A stretch of DNA of 64,000 nucleotides from DATNFP01 sp035606335 (GTDB lineage Bacteria; Bacteroidota; Bacteroidia; Chitinophagales; Chitinophagaceae): the NCBI GenBank assembly GCA_035606335.1, contig DATNFP010000170.1:1-64000 (forward strand), in the 5' to 3' direction. Of this stretch, positions 1-8,586 are shown piece after piece. Numbering within the stretch: position 1 is the stretch's first letter; every line of letters begins with the position of its first letter. The notes below the pieces were generated by a model. That model saw only the letters and a list, made by a program, of their open reading frames with translations. It made no database searches and was not told where the DNA came from. A program made the translations under genes and the position numbers.

Positions 1-1485
1 AAAGACCTGGCAGAAGCGACTAAAGATGATGAAGCATCCGCTTACATCGATAAAATGATTGGCTCTATTTATAGAAACCAAGGGGTTCTCGACAAAGGGA
101 AATTCTATATAAAGGAATCTATCGAGAGTTTCAAACGCTTAAATGACTCTCTATATCTCGCTGATGCGCTTTCCAGCCTTGGCTCTTTATACCTACTTGA
201 AAAAAATTATGATTCAGCATTTTTTTGTTTCAGGAGGTGTAGTGAATTATACAAACGTTCCGGCAACCTGACTAATCTTGCCTATTCCATCGAGAACATA
301 GCAGATGTTTACATCAGCATCGGGCGTACTAAGCTACACCCTGCCACAGACTCCGCTTTATTTTATTACCGCCGGGCATACCAGATCTTCAATTCTTTAA
401 ACAACGCTGAAAATGAATTGTACGAAAAGTTCAAGATCGGTGTCGCGTTGAACATGCTTGGCCAATACAATGAAGCTGCCGAAGACCTCAAACTTGCCTT
501 AGATCACTTTGATTCATCAAAAGAAATGGATAATACTTATGCTATCGATACCGAATTAAGTTCTGTTTACGAGCATGAGGGAGATTATAAACAAGCCTAT
601 TATTACCTGGACAGAGCCGGAGTTTATAAAGACTCTCTGGATAAACGTAACAGGAACGAGATGATGGCCAATATGCTTGCCAAATATGACGCTGCAAAAA
701 AAGACAAGGCATTTATATTGCTCAATGAACGACAGGCTGCTACCCAGCACAGGCTCGCACGCACACGCGTCATTACTATCCTCTCCCTGGGCTTGCTCGC
801 TGTGATAATTATTTTAGCTATCACATTGGTAAACAGGTACAGGATAAAACAACGTTTGCGCCAGATGGAAATGCGCAACCAGCTCGCCAGCGATCTGCAT
901 GATGATATTGGTGGTTCGCTAAGCAGTATCCTGTTGCTAAGTAAAATGGCATCGCAAAATATACCTGCCAATTCGGGAAACGCAGCTTTGATAAACAAGA
1001 TAAGCACCAATTCAAAAGAGGTAATGGAGCGCATGAGCGATATTGTCTGGGCTACCAATCCAAAATTCGATTCAGGAACTAATCTTAAAGAGCGCCTGGA
1101 AAATTATATCATACAGGTAAGGCAAATGTCTCATCTCGATGTAACTGCAAATATTTCCGATGACATTAGCGAAATAAAGTTTCCGGTCCTGATGCGAAAA
1201 AATATTTACCTGGTATGTAAAGAAGCTGTCAATAATATCTTAAAACATGCCGAAGCAACCGAGTTGATAATAGAAATAGGCGTTGATCATAAAATGCTTA
1301 CAATGCTCATAAAAGATAATGGCAAAGGTTTCGATACATCAAGATCATTTCAGGGCATAGGATTAGAAACTATGGTATTACGCGTAAAGGCTTGCGAGGG
1401 GGAATTGGATATGCAGTCATGCCCCGGCAAAGGTACTACCATCTCAATTTTGATACCTGTCCCCCATTCTCGGTATTTCGCATAA
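1..1485 (+). CDS. TPR sensor histidine kinase (5' end outside window)
   Basis: The reading frame is open from base 1, so the true start lies upstream; the first internal ATG is at 55. The visible protein has an N-terminal array of TPR-like helical repeats, one membrane segment around residues 254-278, and a HisKA_3 dimerisation box with LHDDIGG (phospho-acceptor His at codon 300 of the visible part). The C-terminal HATPase_c domain shows EAVNNILKH (N box), DNGKGFD and a GIGLETM/GKGTTI glycine-rich end. This is the NarL-family kinase type in which periplasmic or cytoplasmic TPRs replace a classic sensor domain. The LuxR-type response regulator starts 29 bases downstream on the same strand, so the two are very probably a cognate pair in one transcript. 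The signal sensed cannot be told from the sequence. Confidence 0.93.
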   Translation, partial: KDLAEATKDDEASAYIDKMIGSIYRNQGVLDKGKFYIKESIESFKRLNDSLYLADALSSLGSLYLLEKNYDSAFFCFRRCSELYKRSGNLTNLAYSIENIADVYISIGRTKLHPATDSALFYYRRAYQIFNSLNNAENELYEKFKIGVALNMLGQYNEAAEDLKLALDHFDSSKEMDNTYAIDTELSSVYEHEGDYKQAYYYLDRAGVYKDSLDKRNRNEMMANMLAKYDAAKKDKAFILLNERQAATQHRLARTRVITILSLGLLAVIIILAITLVNRYRIKQRLRQMEMRNQLASDLHDDIGGSLSSILLLSKMASQNIPANSGNAALINKISTNSKEVMERMSDIVWATNPKFDSGTNLKERLENYIIQVRQMSHLDVTANISDDISEIKFPVLMRKNIYLVCKEAVNNILKHAEATELIIEIGVDHKMLTMLIKDNGKGFDTSRSFQGIGLETMVLRVKACEGELDMQSCPGKGTTISILIPVPHSRYFA

Positions 1486-1514
1486 CATTCTTTTTCACTC
1501 AATTTGCATTATAT

Positions 1515-2171
1515 ATGAATGTACAGGGGCAAAAAATAAAGGTGGTGATATTTGAGGATAATATTCACCTGCGTGAGTCTCTGGCTTTCCTCATCAATGC
1601 TTCTGATGACTTTGTGTGCGTCAATGCTCACCCTAATGCAAGGCAAGCGTTGCTGCACATAAAGGCAGAAAAGCCGCAGGTAGTAGTAATGGATATTGAA
1701 ATGCCCTTTGTGGATGGGATCGAGGCAACAGCTTTGATAAAAGGTGAATATCCTGAGACACAGATATTGATACTTACTGCGTTCGATGATAATGATAAGA
1801 TCTTCCGGTCCCTATGTGCCGGCGGCTCAGGCTATTTGCTAAAAGATTCTTCGCCGGAACAGATAATACAGGCGCTGAACGATGTGGTAAAGGGTGGTTC
1901 CGCTCTTTCTCCTTCAGTGGCCAAACGGGTGGTAAATTTCTTTCAGCGCTCCAAGCTGGAGCCTTCTGAAATGAATAATTTAACACCAAAGGAAAAAGAA
2001 ACACTACAACACCTGGTGGATGGAAAAAGTTACAAGATGGCAGCCGATGCGATGAATATATCTATCGAGACGGTAAAGTCTCACATCAAAACGATATATC
2101 GTAAGCTCCATGTAAACAGCAGCTCAGAAGCTGTGGCAAAGGCCATCCGCCAGGGTTTTTTTAATAATTGA
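1515..2171 (+). CDS. NarL/LuxR-family response regulator
   Basis: 218-residue DNA-binding response regulator. The receiver domain (about residues 8-125) carries the acidic pair E14-D15, the phospho-acceptor D60 in MDIEMP, and the conserved Lys in LLKDSS. A LuxR helix-turn-helix fills the C terminus (LTPKEKETLQHL, then MNISIETVKSHIKTIYRKL). A longer in-frame reading from 1392 would overlap the kinase by about 90 bases; I prefer ATG 1515 because the receiver domain begins right after it. The regulator is presumably phosphorylated by the kinase encoded just upstream. Its targets are not visible here. Confidence 0.95.
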   Translation: MNVQGQKIKVVIFEDNIHLRESLAFLINASDDFVCVNAHPNARQALLHIKAEKPQVVVMDIEMPFVDGIEATALIKGEYPETQILILTAFDDNDKIFRSLCAGGSGYLLKDSSPEQIIQALNDVVKGGSALSPSVAKRVVNFFQRSKLEPSEMNNLTPKEKETLQHLVDGKSYKMAADAMNISIETVKSHIKTIYRKLHVNSSSEAVAKAIRQGFFNN

Positions 2172-2216
2172 GGCTTAGCATTATAACAGACCAACACTGC
2201 TAAGCCTCTCCCCTTT
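2170..2216 (+). terminator. Intrinsic terminator after the two-component pair
   Basis: Perfect 11-bp inverted repeat, GAGGCTTAGCA at 2170-2180 and TGCTAAGCCTC at 2198-2208, followed by CCCCTTTT. The left arm overlaps the response regulator stop codon. It separates this operon from the convergent aminotransferase gene, and may work in both directions. Confidence 0.8.
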
Positions 2217-2229
2217 TATAAGAATTTAT

Positions 2230-3489
2230 CTAAGCTTCCAGTTGCGACAACGCGTGCTCCAGCTTGCCTAGCATTTCATTTATCTCTTCTTTTCTGCAGG
2301 TGCCTATGCTAAGGCGGTACCATGGCGATTTATGATCTGCCCCAAACGCATAGAAAGGCACAACCGCCAGCTTTGCCTCACTTAATAAATAGCTGGTTAC
2401 TTCTGCTTGCGTATCCAATGTCTTACCTTGAAATTTTTTGCCTGCAAGATCTATTTTTAGCGTCAGGTATATTGCTGCTTGTGGCGTTATGGCATCCACA
2501 GCATATCCTTTCTTCTTCAGTGCTATAAAGCCATCATATATCTTCCACAATCTTTCTTCCAGCTCGCTTTTAAAATGAGTCAGATGTTTTTTGATCGCAT
2601 CTTTTTTCACCAGGAATTCAGAGGTAGCCTTTTGCTCTGCCATTGGCGCCCATGCCCCTATATGTGTGAGGAGGGCCTTCATTTTGCCAATTACATGCGA
2701 TGGGCCTAACCCCCAGCCTACACGCACACCGGTCGCTGCAAATGCTTTGGATATGCCATCTATGAACACAGTATATTCTTTCATTTCAGGCCGTACTGAA
2801 ACCGGGTTAAAATGTTGTGTGCTTCCGTATGTAAGAGTAAAATACATCTGGTCAAACATCACATACAGTTTCTTTTCTCCCGCGCCTCGTTGCTTGTTTT
2901 CCTCAAGCACAAGGTCACATATCTTGCCCAGCTCTTCTTTATCCAGCGTAGTGCCCGTAGGGTTTTGTGGTGTGCAAAGGCACAGCAAGGCTGCTCCTTT
3001 TATATGCGGCGCAATATCTGCGGCAGTAGGCATAAAGTTGTTCTCTGGGTGCGTATCTATTACGCAATGAGTTCCTTCGTTCATATGCACATAGTGGTTG
3101 TTGTTCCACGATGGCACGGCATATATTACTTTATCACCCTTATTTACAATAGCACGGAAAAAAGAATAGATCACCGGGCGGCCTCCGCTGGCTATCAGTA
3201 TCTCATTGGTGGCATATTCCAGCCCTTCATGTTCCTTTATGAATTCAGCCACGGCGCTGCGAAGCTCCAGCAAACCATCAGCAGGAGGATAATTGGTATA
3301 ATGTTCTTTATACGCCTTTATTATTTCTTCTTCCAGCTCGGCAGGAATAGGAAATATGCGTGGGTCAAAATCTCCAATGGTATAATTGTAGATCTTTTCT
3401 CCTTTTTTTACACGCGCACTTATTTCATTTCCCAGGCGAACAATTTCAGAACCTGTAAGCGTTTCCGCAAGCTGACTTAGCTGACTCAT
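2230..3489 (-). CDS. Class I/II PLP-dependent aminotransferase
   Basis: 419-residue fold-type I aminotransferase of the AspC-like group. It has the substrate/cofactor region YPPADGLLELR, the conserved TPQNPTG, the PLP-pyridine Asp/Tyr region FDQMYFTLTYG, and the Schiff-base lysine in DGISKAFAATGVRVGW. It probably moves amino groups between an amino acid and 2-oxoglutarate; the exact substrate cannot be assigned from sequence. Upstream on the same strand lies a 23-codon leader peptide followed by a terminator/antiterminator set, so expression is very likely controlled by transcription attenuation. The mRNA between terminator and start codon is about 50 bases. A histidine- or aromatic-type aminotransferase role would fit the His codons of the leader, but that is inference only. 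Confidence 0.92.
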   Translation of the reverse strand: MSQLSQLAETLTGSEIVRLGNEISARVKKGEKIYNYTIGDFDPRIFPIPAELEEEIIKAYKEHYTNYPPADGLLELRSAVAEFIKEHEGLEYATNEILIASGGRPVIYSFFRAIVNKGDKVIYAVPSWNNNHYVHMNEGTHCVIDTHPENNFMPTAADIAPHIKGAALLCLCTPQNPTGTTLDKEELGKICDLVLEENKQRGAGEKKLYVMFDQMYFTLTYGSTQHFNPVSVRPEMKEYTVFIDGISKAFAATGVRVGWGLGPSHVIGKMKALLTHIGAWAPMAEQKATSEFLVKKDAIKKHLTHFKSELEERLWKIYDGFIALKKKGYAVDAITPQAAIYLTLKIDLAGKKFQGKTLDTQAEVTSYLLSEAKLAVVPFYAFGADHKSPWYRLSIGTCRKEEINEMLGKLEHALSQLEA

Positions 3490-3540
3490 TTTTTGCTATC
3501 TGTGTTTTATAAATATATGTTTTAAATCCCGTATTTACAA

Positions 3541-3570
3541 TAAAAAAGGCCTACCTCATGGTAAGCCTCT
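3541..3570 (-). terminator. Attenuator terminator hairpin before the aminotransferase
   Basis: Read on the minus strand: AGGCTTACC, loop ATGA, GGTAGGCCT, then a run of six T. One C-A mismatch interrupts the 9-bp stem. It lies between a leader peptide gene and the aminotransferase start. Segment 3 (3560-3567) can instead pair with segment 2 inside the leader coding sequence (3612-3618), which would prevent termination. Confidence 0.8.
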
Positions 3571-3593
3571 AAATGAAATTTTATAATATTTTA

Positions 3594-3665
3594 TTATACA
3601 ATACCATCCGCGCCTACCTCAGTGGCAAGACAATGATGATGCTTTCGATTAATATTATTGTTCAT
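3594..3665 (-). CDS. Leader peptide (23 aa) of the aminotransferase attenuator
   Basis: A short frame from ATG 3665 to TAA 3594 encodes a 23-residue peptide beginning MNNNINRK, then three consecutive His codons (CAT x3, 3633-3641), then CLATEVGADGIV. A TAnnTTTG -7 box ends 7 bases before the ATG, so the mRNA would be nearly leaderless. Codons 13-14 form segment 1 (CTTGCC, 3624-3629), which pairs with segment 2 (GGTAGG, 3613-3618). A ribosome paused on the His codons would cover segment 1, freeing segment 2 to pair with segment 3 and blocking the terminator. The architecture is that of trp/his-type attenuators. That histidine is the sensed amino acid is my inference from the codon run. Confidence 0.72.
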   Translation of the reverse strand: MNNNINRKHHHCLATEVGADGIV

Positions 3666-3672
3666 TGAGGCG

Positions 3673-3680
3673 CAAATGTA
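3673..3680 (-). promoter_or_regulatory. -7 box for leader peptide/aminotransferase
   Basis: TACATTTG on the minus strand is an exact match to the Bacteroidota -7 consensus TAnnTTTG. Only seven bases separate it from the leader ATG, so transcription should begin at or next to the start codon. Confidence 0.65.
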
Positions 3681-3826
3681 AGGAGAAATGGGGATAATGG
3701 AAAATGTGGTGCGTTAATAATAAAATTTTCCTGTTTATTAAACGTTATTTAAAACCAATGTATTATCTCTTTTAATTTGAGCAACTTTGAAATGAAACTT
3801 ACGTTTAATCACACAAACCTCCACAC

Positions 3827-4321
3827 ATGACAACTCCGTCCGCAGCCACAAACGAAATAGCATTCAAACGCATAACCCAACAACACATCCCACAACTAAT
3901 AGAGCTCCGATTAGAATTCTTAATTTCTTTAAAAGGTCGTCAGACACAGGAAAAAATCGACGCTTTAATTAAACATTTACATCAGTACTACAATATTGCT
4001 ATCCCTGCCGAAACTTTTGCGGGATGGATGGCATGGGTAAATGAAAAAGCGGTAGGTGTTGGCGCATTGGTAGTTCGGGAGCAACCGGGCCAGTTCGATT
4101 GGCCTGAAGGGCGTTTAGGATATGTATTGAATATGTACACAGTTCCAGAATATCGCAAAAGAGGTATATGCTCTACCATTTTACAGGAGCTGATCAATTA
4201 TGCAAAAGACACAGGCTTGAGCCGTCTTGAATTACATGCAGCGCCCGATGGAGAACCTGTCTATCGTAAATATGGTTTTGAAGAATGGAAAGAACCTTTC
4301 CTGATGTTGCGATTTAAATAA
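3827..4321 (+). CDS. GNAT family N-acetyltransferase
   Basis: 164-residue single-domain acetyltransferase. The acetyl-CoA binding region is seen at LNMYTVPEYRKRGICSTIL (R/Q-x-x-G-x-G/A type loop) and the C-terminal motif is PVYRKYGFEEW. Substrate is unknown; an amine or peptide N terminus is typical for the family. It stands alone between the attenuator region and a long repeat-rich gap. The start at 3827 gives the usual N-terminal beta strand of the fold (IAFKRITQQHIPQL). Confidence 0.9.
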   Translation: MTTPSAATNEIAFKRITQQHIPQLIELRLEFLISLKGRQTQEKIDALIKHLHQYYNIAIPAETFAGWMAWVNEKAVGVGALVVREQPGQFDWPEGRLGYVLNMYTVPEYRKRGICSTILQELINYAKDTGLSRLELHAAPDGEPVYRKYGFEEWKEPFLMLRFK

Positions 4322-4330
4322 ATTTTCGCC

Positions 4331-4395
4331 AATTCTTCCTGAACGAAGTCAATTATGATGTGCGGCGGCTGCGAAATGAAGGATCTCATTCGCTC
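4331..4395 (-). repeat. Dispersed intergenic repeat, copy 1 (GAGATCCTTCAC...CGTTCAGGA type)
   Basis: On the minus strand this reads GAGCGAATGAGATCCTTCAT ... TCGTTCAGGAAGAATT. Related copies lie at 25994-26032 (partial), 29453-29518 and 33389-33462. All are in gaps between genes and share the ends TGAGATCC(T/A)TCA and CGTTCAGGA. No coding function. Confidence 0.6.
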
Positions 4396-4519
4396 TTAAA
4401 ATCAGAATACTTCTCTAAAAATGTGAATATCCTTTTTTGTACATACTTTAATAGTAAATTATTTTCGTAGAGAGCGAAGTAGTGTCTTTTGCAGAACCAA
4501 ATCCCGAAATCCCCTAAAG

Positions 4520-4663
4520 GAAGAAATGGGTAATAAACGGGAAATGGATGAGACATAATGTTACATCATTAAAAAACACATAACCATTACCAGATAAAGC
4601 CAATGATCCAAAACCCAAATCAAAATTCCCCAAAGTCACTTTTATAACGAAACGGGGAAATGC
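4520..4663 (-). repeat. 144-base dispersed repeat, copy A
   Basis: Read on the minus strand, the segment runs from CATTTCCCCGTTTC through TTATGTGTTTTTTAATGATG and TAACAT to CCATTTCCCGTTTAT and CCATTTCTTCC. The plus-strand segment 22995-23138 shows the same landmarks in the same order and nearly the same length, with scattered substitutions. Both copies lie in gene-free DNA. Confidence 0.6.
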
Positions 4664-4868
4664 AAAGCAGCATAACAAAGGCAAATAAGTTATGACAAGT
4701 AATAGCATTCAAAAGTGGAAGCAATATCGGTATCCTCCTGTTTCACCTATGGGGCGCATTTTTGCGAAGCAAAGGGGAGCGCTATGTGGCATAATCAGCA
4801 GGCAAGACAGCAGCGTATAGCTTGCCCGCAAAGAGCGGAGCGATTCTTTAAGGGGCGCCTTTTCTTTG

Positions 4869-4900
4869 TTACTTTCTTTTGGCGAAACAAAAGAAAGTAA
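4869..4900. repeat. Perfect 13-bp-armed hairpin
   Basis: TTACTTTCTTTTG (4869-4881), loop GCGAAA, CAAAAGAAAGTAA (4888-4900). The arms are perfect complements. There is no poly-T tail right after it on either strand and no gene end nearby (549 bases from the GNAT stop), so a terminator role is doubtful. More likely it is a repeat element or structured RNA. Confidence 0.6.
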
Positions 4901-4959
4901 GAGTACAATAGAAAAACAACAGATGAGAAAAAACAAAAATGGCGAAATACAACTGATAC

Positions 4960-5002
4960 CCCATTGTCACATTACCAATCGTCAAATTGCCAACTCACCG
5001 AC
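4960..5002. repeat. 8-base-period degenerate tandem repeat, copy 1
   Basis: A short array of units like TCAAATTG/CCAATCG (CCATTGTCACATTACC then AATCGTCAAATTGCC). The same kind of array occurs at 47202-47242 and inside a coding sequence at 56187-56227. Confidence 0.45.
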
Positions 5003-5116
5003 AAAATCCTGACTTTGACCGAAATATATTTTCATAAAGCAGAACACGAAAATAGTTTTGTCCACATAAGACAATCAGCATAATAAATTATTCTAACTTG
5101 TTCTAAAACCAAATGC

Positions 5117-6376
5117 ATGACAGTAAAACGTAACGCGGCAGTAGGATTTATTTTCGTTACACTCCTGATAGATTGTATAGGCCTCGGTATTATTATACCG
5201 GTCATGCCCAAACTGATACAGCAACTAACCGGCAGCAATCTCAGTGTTGCATCTGAGTATGGCGGCTGGCTCACAGCAGTTTATGCCATCATGCAGTTTG
5301 TTTGCGCTCCTATATTGGGTAACCTTAGCGACCGTTATGGCCGTCGCCCTGTGTTGCTGCTTTCATTATTTGGCCTGGGTGTGGATTATCTGTTCCTTTC
5401 ATTTGCACCTACAATAGGCTTGCTATTCGTAGGTCGTATTATCGCAGGCATATTTGGCGCGAGCTTTACTACAGGAACTGCTTACCTTGCTGATATTAGT
5501 ACACCCGAAAAGCGCGCCCAAAACTTTGGCCTGGTAGGCGCCGCATTTGGCTTAGGGTTTATTATTGGTCCTGCCATTGGTGGTAAGTTTGGCGAATTAG
5601 GGCTCCGTGTTCCATTTATGGTAGCTGCTGCGTTATCGTTGCTTAACTGTATTTATGGACTCTTCATACTTCCCGAATCTTTATTAAAAGAAAACCGCCG
5701 CCGTTTTGAATGGAAGCGCGCAAACCCCGTTGGCTCATTACTGCATCTGAAAAAATATCCTATTATTTCGGGGCTTATTGTATCCTTAATATTGATGTAC
5801 GTTGCGGGCTATTCAGTACAAGCTACCTGGACATTCTATACAATGCTGAAGTTCAATTGGAGCACAGGCCTTGTAGGTTACTCATTAGGGTTTGTAGGTA
5901 TTTTAATTGCTATTGTGCAGGGCGGCTTAATAAGATATACCATTCCAAAATTCGGACAGAAAAACTCTATTTATATCGGCCTCATTCTCTACATGACAGG
6001 ATGCGCATTGTTTGGATTCGCCACGCAAAGCTGGATGATGTTTGTCTTTCTTATCCCATATTGTTTGGGGGGCATTGCAGGTCCCGCGTTACAAGGTATC
6101 ATCTCTTCACAAGTACCGGCAAATGAGCAAGGCGAGCTGCAGGGCGCGCTTACCAGCCTTATGAATGTTACGTCAATTGTTGGCCCATTGATCATGACTG
6201 GCTTGTTCAGCTACTTTACCAGGCCAAAGGCACCTGTATATTTTCCAGGTGCTCCATACCTGATGGGCGCGATATTAATGCTGCTGAGTATTATATTTTC
6301 TGTCGGTTCATTGAAGGCACATCATTTAGCCACACTGAAAGAAAAAGAAAATGCTATGGAACAAGTGGAAGTTTAA
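5117..6376 (+). CDS. MFS exporter, Tet(A/B/C)-like (TCR/Tet family)
   Basis: 419 residues with twelve predicted membrane helices. MFS motif A is [14 protein letters not shown] in the loop between helices 2 and 3, and helix 5 carries the antiporter motif C region [16 protein letters not shown]. The family exports tetracyclines or other small drugs in exchange for protons at the inner membrane. No TetR-type repressor gene flanks it, so a housekeeping efflux role is as likely as drug resistance. The N terminus ([18 protein letters not shown]) matches the usual family start. Confidence 0.9.
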   Translation: MTVKRNAAVGFIFVTLLIDCIGLGIIIPVMPKLIQQLTGSNLSVASEYGGWLTAVYAIMQFVCAPILGNLSDRYGRRPVLLLSLFGLGVDYLFLSFAPTIGLLFVGRIIAGIFGASFTTGTAYLADISTPEKRAQNFGLVGAAFGLGFIIGPAIGGKFGELGLRVPFMVAAALSLLNCIYGLFILPESLLKENRRRFEWKRANPVGSLLHLKKYPIISGLIVSLILMYVAGYSVQATWTFYTMLKFNWSTGLVGYSLGFVGILIAIVQGGLIRYTIPKFGQKNSIYIGLILYMTGCALFGFATQSWMMFVFLIPYCLGGIAGPALQGIISSQVPANEQGELQGALTSLMNVTSIVGPLIMTGLFSYFTRPKAPVYFPGAPYLMGAILMLLSIIFSVGSLKAHHLATLKEKENAMEQVEV

Positions 6377-6404
6377 GGTATTTTGCATTTCAAATTAATG
6401 ATTG

Positions 6405-8576
6405 ATGACCGCCTATAACAGACTGGATTTAATAAAAGCCCTTAAACACTATTTCGGTTACGATACATTCCGGCTGGAACAGGAAAATATTATACAATCA
6501 GTTCTTTCCGGCCGCGATGTTTTAGCTATCATGCCTACAGGCGGTGGTAAATCTATTTGCTATCAGTTGCCAGCGCTGTTGTCACATGGCATCACAGTTG
6601 TAATATCACCATTGATCGCTTTAATGAAAGACCAGGTAGATACATTGCAGGCGGCAGGTATTTCGGCAGCATATCTTAATTCGTCGCAAACCAATGTCCA
6701 GCAGCAAAACATTACAGTAAAAGCCCGTAATGGCGATATTAAGATCCTATACATAGCACCCGAACGCCTGGCGAACAATAAATATTTTATTGATTTCCTG
6801 AAAGACCTGAAACCTTCATTATTTGCTGTAGATGAAGCACACTGCATCTCCCAATGGGGCCATGATTTCAGGCCTGAATATTTACAATTAGCTGCATTAA
6901 AAAAACATTTTCCCGGCATTCCTGTTATTGCCCTTACAGCAAGTGCCGACAAGCATACACAAAGCGATATTGTAAATAAGCTGGAGCTGCAGCAACACAA
7001 AACATTTATCTCCAGCTTCAATCGTCCCAATATCTACTACTCTATCCGCCCAAAGAAAAACACATTCGAGCAGATAGTTAATTATTTGAAGCAGCATCCT
7101 GACAGCAATGGAATTATATATGCACTATCACGCTCTTCCACACAAGAATTGGCAGAGCGCATCGCACAGCAAGGCATAACAGCAGCCTATTATAATGCCG
7201 GTATGTCATCAGAAGAACGAAACAATGTACAGGAGGCTTTTCAGAGAGACGAAATACGTGTTATTGTTGCTACTATCGCCTTCGGTATGGGGATTGATAA
7301 ATCCAATGTTCGTTTTGTCATTCATTATGATGTCCCTAAAAACGTAGAAGGCTACTACCAGGAAACCGGAAGGGCCGGCCGTGACGGTCTTCAAAGTAAT
7401 GCGATCCTTTTCTATTCAGTTGGCGATATCATCAAGTTAAAGAAATTTATTGAAATAGAAAACAATCCCCAGCAAACTGCCATAGCCGAAAAAAAACTAA
7501 GGCAAATGCAGGAGTTTTGTGAGAGTGAAAGCTGCAGGAGACAATACATACTGAACTACTTTGGTGAATCGTTCCCTTCCTATTGTGGCAGTTGTGATTA
7601 TTGCCTCAGTAATCTCGAAGAAAAAGATCTCACTGAAGATGCACAGAAGCTATTATCAGCAGTAGCTCGCACGGGAGAACGATATGGTGCAAATTATGTG
7701 ATAGATATTTTGCGTGGCGTAGATAGCGAAAAGATACAGTACGCACACACAACGATGAAAACATTTGGTATTGGCAAAAATCTGAAAAAAGAAGAATGGC
7801 AATGGATCATACGCCAACTGCTGCAACACAAAATGCTGGAGCGGACAGAAGATAAATACCCACTGTTAAAGCTGAATGAGACCAGTCGCAGAATACTGAG
7901 AGGGGATTTAAGCGTAAGATTAGTTGCCAAAAAACCTGAAGAAGCAAAAGAACAAAAAGCACAGCAAGACTATGACGCCACATTAATAAATATTTTACGA
8001 AAAGTGCGTTTACAAATAGCCTCACAAGAGCATGTACCCGCTTACATAATAGTATCAGACAATACGCTTGTGGAGCTTGCTACCTATCTACCTCAAACAT
8101 TTGAGGAATTAAGAAAAATTTCAGGCTTTGGTGATTATAAAGTAGGTAAATATGGTGCTGCCTTTTTAGATGCTGTAAAACAATATGCTCATGAAAACAA
8201 TCTCTCTTCACGAATACAATTAAAATCTCCCAAAAAAGAAAAACAATCAAATCCTTCAAAAACCGGTAGTGTTTCAGATACAAAGCAAGCATCATTACAA
8301 CTTTTTAAGCAGGGCTTAAGTATTCCGGAAATTGCTTCTCAGCGCAGCATGGCAACATCAACAATAGAATCGCATCTCGCAACTTTTGTAGCAACAGGCG
8401 AAATAGAAATAGAGAAATTCGTTACAAAGCAAAAACTGGAAAAAATGATCGAAGTAATTCAAGCGACAAAACAAACAAGTGCACTTAAACCATTAAAAGA
8501 CTTACTTGGAGAAGAGTATAGCTATGGGGAAATAAAAATGGCTTTGGAATATTACAAAAGTAAAATGCAGAAATAA
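6405..8576 (+). CDS. recQ: ATP-dependent DNA helicase RecQ
   Basis: 723 residues. The helicase core shows Walker A PTGGGKS, the DEAH box VDEAHCISQWGHDFR, and motif VI QETGRAGRDG. An RQC zinc-binding segment follows with four cysteines (C-E-S-E-S-C then CGSCDYC). An HRDC domain (AYIIVSDNTLVELATYLPQT) and a C-terminal HTH_40-type segment (GLSIPEIASQRSMATSTIE) complete it. RecQ unwinds DNA 3' to 5' in recombination and fork repair. A TTG three bases upstream could also start translation, but ATG 6405 is preferred. It lies 28 bases after the MFS gene and may be co-transcribed. Confidence 0.96.
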   Translation: MTAYNRLDLIKALKHYFGYDTFRLEQENIIQSVLSGRDVLAIMPTGGGKSICYQLPALLSHGITVVISPLIALMKDQVDTLQAAGISAAYLNSSQTNVQQQNITVKARNGDIKILYIAPERLANNKYFIDFLKDLKPSLFAVDEAHCISQWGHDFRPEYLQLAALKKHFPGIPVIALTASADKHTQSDIVNKLELQQHKTFISSFNRPNIYYSIRPKKNTFEQIVNYLKQHPDSNGIIYALSRSSTQELAERIAQQGITAAYYNAGMSSEERNNVQEAFQRDEIRVIVATIAFGMGIDKSNVRFVIHYDVPKNVEGYYQETGRAGRDGLQSNAILFYSVGDIIKLKKFIEIENNPQQTAIAEKKLRQMQEFCESESCRRQYILNYFGESFPSYCGSCDYCLSNLEEKDLTEDAQKLLSAVARTGERYGANYVIDILRGVDSEKIQYAHTTMKTFGIGKNLKKEEWQWIIRQLLQHKMLERTEDKYPLLKLNETSRRILRGDLSVRLVAKKPEEAKEQKAQQDYDATLINILRKVRLQIASQEHVPAYIIVSDNTLVELATYLPQTFEELRKISGFGDYKVGKYGAAFLDAVKQYAHENNLSSRIQLKSPKKEKQSNPSKTGSVSDTKQASLQLFKQGLSIPEIASQRSMATSTIESHLATFVATGEIEIEKFVTKQKLEKMIEVIQATKQTSALKPLKDLLGEEYSYGEIKMALEYYKSKMQK

Positions 8577-8586
8577 TCACAGATCG

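Larger units (their letters stand above)
4322..5116. other. 795-base gap packed with repeats, no convincing gene
   Basis: The gap between the GNAT and MFS genes holds, in order: the short repeat at 4331-4395, a 144-base repeat (4520-4663, minus) shared with 22995-23138, a 13-bp-armed hairpin (4869-4900), and an 8-base-period repeat (4960-5002). Short open frames here, for example 4715-4900 ending in residues LFFVTFFWRNKRK, simply read through the hairpin and are not credible genes. Confidence 0.6.

Noticed and set aside
2812..3480. 222-codon plus-strand frame
   Set aside because: Antisense to the clear aminotransferase gene; composition is that of a shadow frame.
4715..4900. Small protein ending in FFVTFFWRNKRK
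   Set aside because: It is the translation of a perfect hairpin and repeat DNA; no promoter or conservation evidence in the window.
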